64,000 nt of DNA from GWA1-39-11 sp964640435 (GTDB lineage: Bacteria > Patescibacteriota > Microgenomatia > Levybacterales > GWA1-39-11). Each line of letters begins with the position of its first letter. Position 1 is the first letter of the stretch. The notes below the pieces were generated by a model, which saw nothing but the letters and a program-made list of their open reading frames with translations, had not been told where the DNA came from and did no database searches. A program made the position numbers and the translations under genes. The stretch is from NCBI GenBank assembly GCA_964640435.1, contig CAZXFJ010000001.1, positions 1 to 64,000 of the forward strand. The letters are read 5' to 3'. This document shows positions 60,419-64,000 of the stretch, in pieces.

Positions 60419-62737
60419 ATGAAAAGATCAATAAAAGAAATTCAAGTTAACGGATCAACAATAACTCTTGAGACAGGCGTACTTGCAGGTCAGGCAACTG
60501 CTGCAGTAACAGGTCGCATGGGGGATACTATGGTTATTGCAACTGTAGTTATGAGTAATGAGGATACAAAGCTCTCATATTTTCCTCTATCAGTTGAATA
60601 CGTTGAAAGACTTTATGCAGGTGGAAGAATAAAAGGTTCACGTTGGGTAAAACGTGAAGGAAGACCTACAGATGAAGCTATATTAACAGCTCGTATGATT
60701 GATCGTTCAATCAGACCACTTTTCCCTAAAGAGCTTAAAAAAGACGTTCAAGTAATCATTACTGTTTTATCAGTTGACGGAGAAAACAAGCCAGATATTC
60801 TTTCTGCAATCACAGTTTCAGCAGCACTTGCTATATCAAAGATTCCATGGAGAGGTCCTATTGGTACAACAAGAATCGGAATTGTAAATAACGAAGGAAA
60901 AGATGAATTCATAGTAAACCCTACAACTCCTGAAGATCCACTACTTGAACTTGATTTGATTGTTTCATCACGTAATAAAAAAGCTCTTATGATTGAGGCT
61001 GGAGGTCGTCAAGTTCGTGACGATCTAGTTGAGCAGGGTGTAATCATGGCAAATGAATATAACCAGACAATTGTTGATGGAATTGAAGCATGGGTAAATG
61101 AAATTGGAGACAAAAAGATTGAAGTTTCAAAAGATGAAAAGGCAGAAGAAGCAAAATTAATCGTTGAAAAAGCATACAAAGATAAAATTGAAAAAATAGT
61201 AGATGAAGGTGTTACGAAAGAAGTTGGACTCGGTGACATAATTGATGAGATTTATGATACTGAAAAAGAAAACTTTGATGATAAAGGTAAGATTGCAGAA
61301 GCTGTAGATTACGTATTCAAAAAAATCATTCGTGAAATGATTTTGACAAAAGGCAAAAGACCTGATGGAAGAAAAATTGATCAAATTCGTCCAATTTCAG
61401 CTGAAGTTGGAGTATTACCAAGAACTCATGGATCAGCAATATTTACTCGTGGTGAAACACAAACATTAACTGTTGCAACACTTGGTCCATCATCAATGGA
61501 GCAAATTATCGAAGGACCTGAGGGTGAAGAGACTAAGCGCTACATGCATCATTATTCATTCCCACCATATTCTGTGGGTGAAACAGGAAGAATTGGATCA
61601 CCTAATAGACGTGAAATTGGTCATGGAGCACTTGCTGAGAGAGCTCTTGAAGCAGTTATTCCAGATGCATCTGTTTTCCCATACGCAATAAGAGTTGTTT
61701 CTGAAATCATGTCTTCAAATGGATCAACATCTCAAGCTGCTGTTTGTGGATCAACATTATCTTTAATGGATGCAGGAGTTCCATTAAAAGCTCCAGTTGC
61801 AGGAATTGCTATTGGACTTATGAGCAAAGATGATAAATACACTCTTCTCACAGATATTATTGGACTTGAGGATTTTGGTGGAGATATGGACTTTAAAGTT
61901 GCTGGAACAACAGAAGGTATTACAGCAATTCAACTTGATGTAAAAATTGATGGTCTTACGGAGCAACAAGTTTCTGAGACTCTTATCCGAGCACGTGATG
62001 CAAGGCTTAAAGTTCTTGAAGCAATGATGGGTGTTATGCCTTCATCTCGAACAGATGTATCAAAATACGCGCCAAAAATTAAAACAGTTAAGATTGATCC
62101 TGAAAGAATTGGGGAAGTTATTGGGTCAGGTGGAAAGACAATCAGAAATATTTCAGCAACAACCGGTGCAACTGTTGATGTTGCAGAAGATGGTACAGTT
62201 TCAATCTCTGCAGTTGATGAAGTAGCGGTAGATAAAGCAGCTGAATGGGTTGATCTTATTACTCGTGAACTTAAACGGGGTGAGGTTTTTGAAGGAACAG
62301 TCAAAAGAATTGTTAACTTTGGAGCATTTGTTGAGATAGTTCCAGGTAAAGAAGGACTTGTTCATGTGTCTGAAATGTCACCTGATTACGTTCAAGACCC
62401 ACACGATGTTGTTGAAATTGGTCAAAAAGTTAAAGTTAATGTTAAAGAAGTTGACGAACACGGAAGAATAAACCTTTCAATGCTTTTTGGTGAAAGACCA
62501 GAAAGACCTGAAGGTGGACCGAGTGGAGATCGTGGTGATCGAGGACCCAGAGAAGATCGTGGTCCACGTGAGGACCGAGGACCTCGTGAAGACCGTGGTG
62601 GAAGAAGAGACTTTAGAAGTGGTCCAAGAGAAGACCGTGGTGGAAGAAGAAGTTTTGGTGGACGAGGCGGAGGACGTGGTCCAAAAAGAGCTCCATTTGA
62701 TAACATGCGCCCCAACGGTGACGACCGCAGAAGATAA
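60419..62737 (+). CDS. pnp: Polyribonucleotide nucleotidyltransferase (PNPase)
   Basis: 772 residues. Two RNase PH domains flank a helical linker, followed by KH (IGEVIGSGGKTIRNI) and S1 (GTVKRIVNFGAFVEI) domains. The second PH domain has RTHGSAIFTRGETQ and the catalytic FGGDMDFKVAGT. Beyond S1 the protein ends in about 80 residues rich in Arg, Gly and Asp with repeated GPREDRG units, an RGG-like tail likely to bind RNA. It degrades RNA 3' to 5' by phosphorolysis. Confidence 0.97.
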   Translation: MKRSIKEIQVNGSTITLETGVLAGQATAAVTGRMGDTMVIATVVMSNEDTKLSYFPLSVEYVERLYAGGRIKGSRWVKREGRPTDEAILTARMIDRSIRPLFPKELKKDVQVIITVLSVDGENKPDILSAITVSAALAISKIPWRGPIGTTRIGIVNNEGKDEFIVNPTTPEDPLLELDLIVSSRNKKALMIEAGGRQVRDDLVEQGVIMANEYNQTIVDGIEAWVNEIGDKKIEVSKDEKAEEAKLIVEKAYKDKIEKIVDEGVTKEVGLGDIIDEIYDTEKENFDDKGKIAEAVDYVFKKIIREMILTKGKRPDGRKIDQIRPISAEVGVLPRTHGSAIFTRGETQTLTVATLGPSSMEQIIEGPEGEETKRYMHHYSFPPYSVGETGRIGSPNRREIGHGALAERALEAVIPDASVFPYAIRVVSEIMSSNGSTSQAAVCGSTLSLMDAGVPLKAPVAGIAIGLMSKDDKYTLLTDIIGLEDFGGDMDFKVAGTTEGITAIQLDVKIDGLTEQQVSETLIRARDARLKVLEAMMGVMPSSRTDVSKYAPKIKTVKIDPERIGEVIGSGGKTIRNISATTGATVDVAEDGTVSISAVDEVAVDKAAEWVDLITRELKRGEVFEGTVKRIVNFGAFVEIVPGKEGLVHVSEMSPDYVQDPHDVVEIGQKVKVNVKEVDEHGRINLSMLFGERPERPEGGPSGDRGDRGPREDRGPREDRGPREDRGGRRDFRSGPREDRGGRRSFGGRGGGRGPKRAPFDNMRPNGDDRRR

Positions 62738-62752
62738 ATAGCTTAATTTAAT

Positions 62753-62944
62753 ATGTCAGAACACGAAAAGAGAATAATTAAAGTGGATGAGTCTATTGAG
62801 AATCCTGCAGAGCTTGCTATACAAGGATCTAAATTATTTGAAAGTGGAAATGTTGAAGACGGAAATGAACTTATGAGGCAGGCAATTTATAAAGGATTTA
62901 ACAAAGCAGTTCCGCCTTTAAAAATAATTAAAAAAGAGGAATAA
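62753..62944 (+). CDS. Small charged protein of unknown function
   Basis: 63 residues, acidic N-terminal half and basic C-terminus. The middle AELAIQGSKLFESGNVEDGNEL looks like one helical repeat hairpin (Sel1/TPR-like), seen as GSKLFESGNVEDGNEL. It follows pnp by 15 bases with no terminator between, so it is probably in the same transcript. Confidence 0.55.
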   Translation: MSEHEKRIIKVDESIENPAELAIQGSKLFESGNVEDGNELMRQAIYKGFNKAVPPLKIIKKEE

Positions 62945-62982
62945 CTCTTACATTTTTCTTATCTTTCTTTGCAGCTTCTTCT

Positions 62983-63025
62983 CAGCTTAAAGTTTTAATA
63001 TTTATATATGTTAAAAACTAAGCTG
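62983..63025. repeat. Imperfect inverted repeat upstream of lon
   Basis: CAGCTTA (62983-62989) and TAAGCTG (63019-63025) with further A/T pairing inside. A second palindrome, ATATATG/CATATAT, follows near 63031-63047. They may end the pnp transcript or bind a regulator of lon. Confidence 0.4.
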
Positions 63026-63082
63026 CTCATATATGAATTTCATATATTACGTTTCCTCGTTAATATTCGTCCACAGTAATGT

Positions 63083-63088
63083 TATACT
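63083..63088 (+). promoter_or_regulatory. -10 element of lon (leaderless)
   Basis: TATACT with six bases to the ATG at 63095; TTAATA lies 17 bases upstream as a weak -35. Confidence 0.5.
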
Positions 63089-63094
63089 TTTAGT

Positions 63095-64000
63095 ATGGAT
63101 ACTGCCCAAAAAGCGGATACTACTGATGTGAATCAGGCGCAGCCAGCCGCATCTACACAAAATAACGCTGCTTTTAGTATTGATGAAGAGCTAGCAAAGC
63201 TTGATAAGAAGATAGCTGATGCTTCAATGCCTCAAGATTTACATGATAAAGCTGTTGCTATGAACAACAGGCTTAAAATTATTAAAGGAGATCCGGGATT
63301 TTTCTTAGAGTTTGATTCAATAAGCCGATATATTGAATGGATTACAAATCTTCCTTGGAATAAAGCCTCAGAAGATATACTCGATCTTAAACATGCGATG
63401 GATGTATTAAATAAAAATCACTATGGTCTTAACGATGTTAAAGAAAAAATAATGGAATATATGTCAATTATGATAAGAAAAAAACAACAAAATATGGGTG
63501 CTGAGAGTTTTGCGCGTGCGCCAATTCTTTCACTTGTTGGACTTGTCGGAGTAGGAAAAACAACAATTGCATATTCAATTGCAGAAGCATTGGGTAGAAA
63601 GATTGCAAGAATTCCATTTGGAGGAATGGGATCGGCTTCTCAGCTTCGTGGTAAAACGAGGCTTTTTCCTGATGCAGAACCAGGGCTTGTTATAAAAGCA
63701 TTAAGAAATGTAGGAACAAATAATCCAGTTATTTTACTTGACGAAATTGATCGTGTATCAGCCGAAGCCAGAGCGGATATTATGGGAGTTTTAGTAGAGT
63801 TACTCGATCCAACACAAAATAAAGCATTCACAGATCACTTTATAGATTACCCATTTAATCTTCAAAATGTTTTATTTATCGCTACAAGTAACAATACTAA
63901 AGATATTTCAACAGCGGTTTTGGATCGTTTAGAAATAATTCAAATGCCTTCATATACTGATCAAGAAAAAATATTTATCGCAAAAAATTACATGTTTCCA
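63095..64000 (+). CDS. lon: Lon-type ATP-dependent protease, 3' partial
   Basis: 302 residues are visible, and the frame stays open to the window end. After ~35 variable residues come a short helical segment with the Lon signature TNLPWNKAS and YGLNDVKEKIMEYM, Walker A GLVGVGKTT and Walker B VILLDEID. The ~200-residue N-terminal substrate-binding domain of standard Lon is missing: the AAA+ module begins near residue 105. The protease domain lies beyond the window, so its Ser/Lys dyad cannot be checked. Confidence 0.9.
   Translation, partial: MDTAQKADTTDVNQAQPAASTQNNAAFSIDEELAKLDKKIADASMPQDLHDKAVAMNNRLKIIKGDPGFFLEFDSISRYIEWITNLPWNKASEDILDLKHAMDVLNKNHYGLNDVKEKIMEYMSIMIRKKQQNMGAESFARAPILSLVGLVGVGKTTIAYSIAEALGRKIARIPFGGMGSASQLRGKTRLFPDAEPGLVIKALRNVGTNNPVILLDEIDRVSAEARADIMGVLVELLDPTQNKAFTDHFIDYPFNLQNVLFIATSNNTKDISTAVLDRLEIIQMPSYTDQEKIFIAKNYMFP

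Overview
The window is AT-rich and densely packed, and its gene content fits a Candidate Phyla Radiation (Patescibacteria) genome, most likely of the Microgenomates type. This is inferred from the gene complement, not from a marker phylogeny. Pointers are the short informational genes, a type IV pilus locus with many minor prepilins, sortases, DUF2207, DUF192, DUF2130 and SIMPL proteins, many secreted low-complexity proteins, and almost no biosynthetic genes. TGA is used as a stop (for example at 2626-2628), so the code is the standard bacterial one and not the recoded code of Gracilibacteria or Absconditabacteria. No tRNA, rRNA, CRISPR array or insertion sequence was recognised.

Layout. 1-9.3 kb: a Clp AAA+ ATPase (5' end outside the window) coupled to a membrane-anchored subtilase, a DnaJ/CbpA-type co-chaperone, an acyl-ACP-reductase-like Rossmann protein, a multi-TM histidine kinase and a receiver protein. 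9.3-18.5 kb (minus strand): type IV pilus locus (pilB, pilC, four minor prepilins including one of 975 residues, a PilM-like protein, the major pilin) and an Hpt-receiver fusion. 18.6-23.6 kb: a second, membrane-tethered Clp protein whose first ATPase ring looks dead, a D-2-hydroxyacid dehydrogenase and an alpha/beta hydrolase. 23.6-24.7 kb: a GC-richer three-gene membrane-protein island with its own promoter. 24.7-36.3 kb: envelope proteins, an ABC exporter, a SurA-like chaperone and two sortases, one next to an LPNTG protein rich in His and Asp, the other behind a small secreted peptide. 36.5-49.4 kb: a surface-glycan locus (HTH regulator, DUF1616-like protein, GT2, three GT4, epimerase, large GT-C-like membrane protein, PIG-L deacetylase with lectin-like and PA14 domains, glycoside hydrolase, flippase). 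49.5-55.8 kb: a cluster built around three secreted proteins sharing one Asn/Thr/Gly-rich repeat with conserved Cys clusters. 56-64 kb: core genes nusA, infB, a DHH-like protein (interrupted by a 10-N assembly gap), rpsO, pnp and lon (3' end outside the window).

Two regulatory themes recur. First, many genes have a -10 hexamer ending 6-7 bases before the start codon, which implies leaderless mRNAs. Second, four genes have a near-consensus promoter followed by a terminator-like hairpin and T-run before the start codon, suggesting attenuation or short leader RNAs. Much of the window appears devoted to building and modifying the cell surface: pili, glycans, sortase-linked proteins and the repeat-protein cluster, which is the best candidate for an undescribed surface system.
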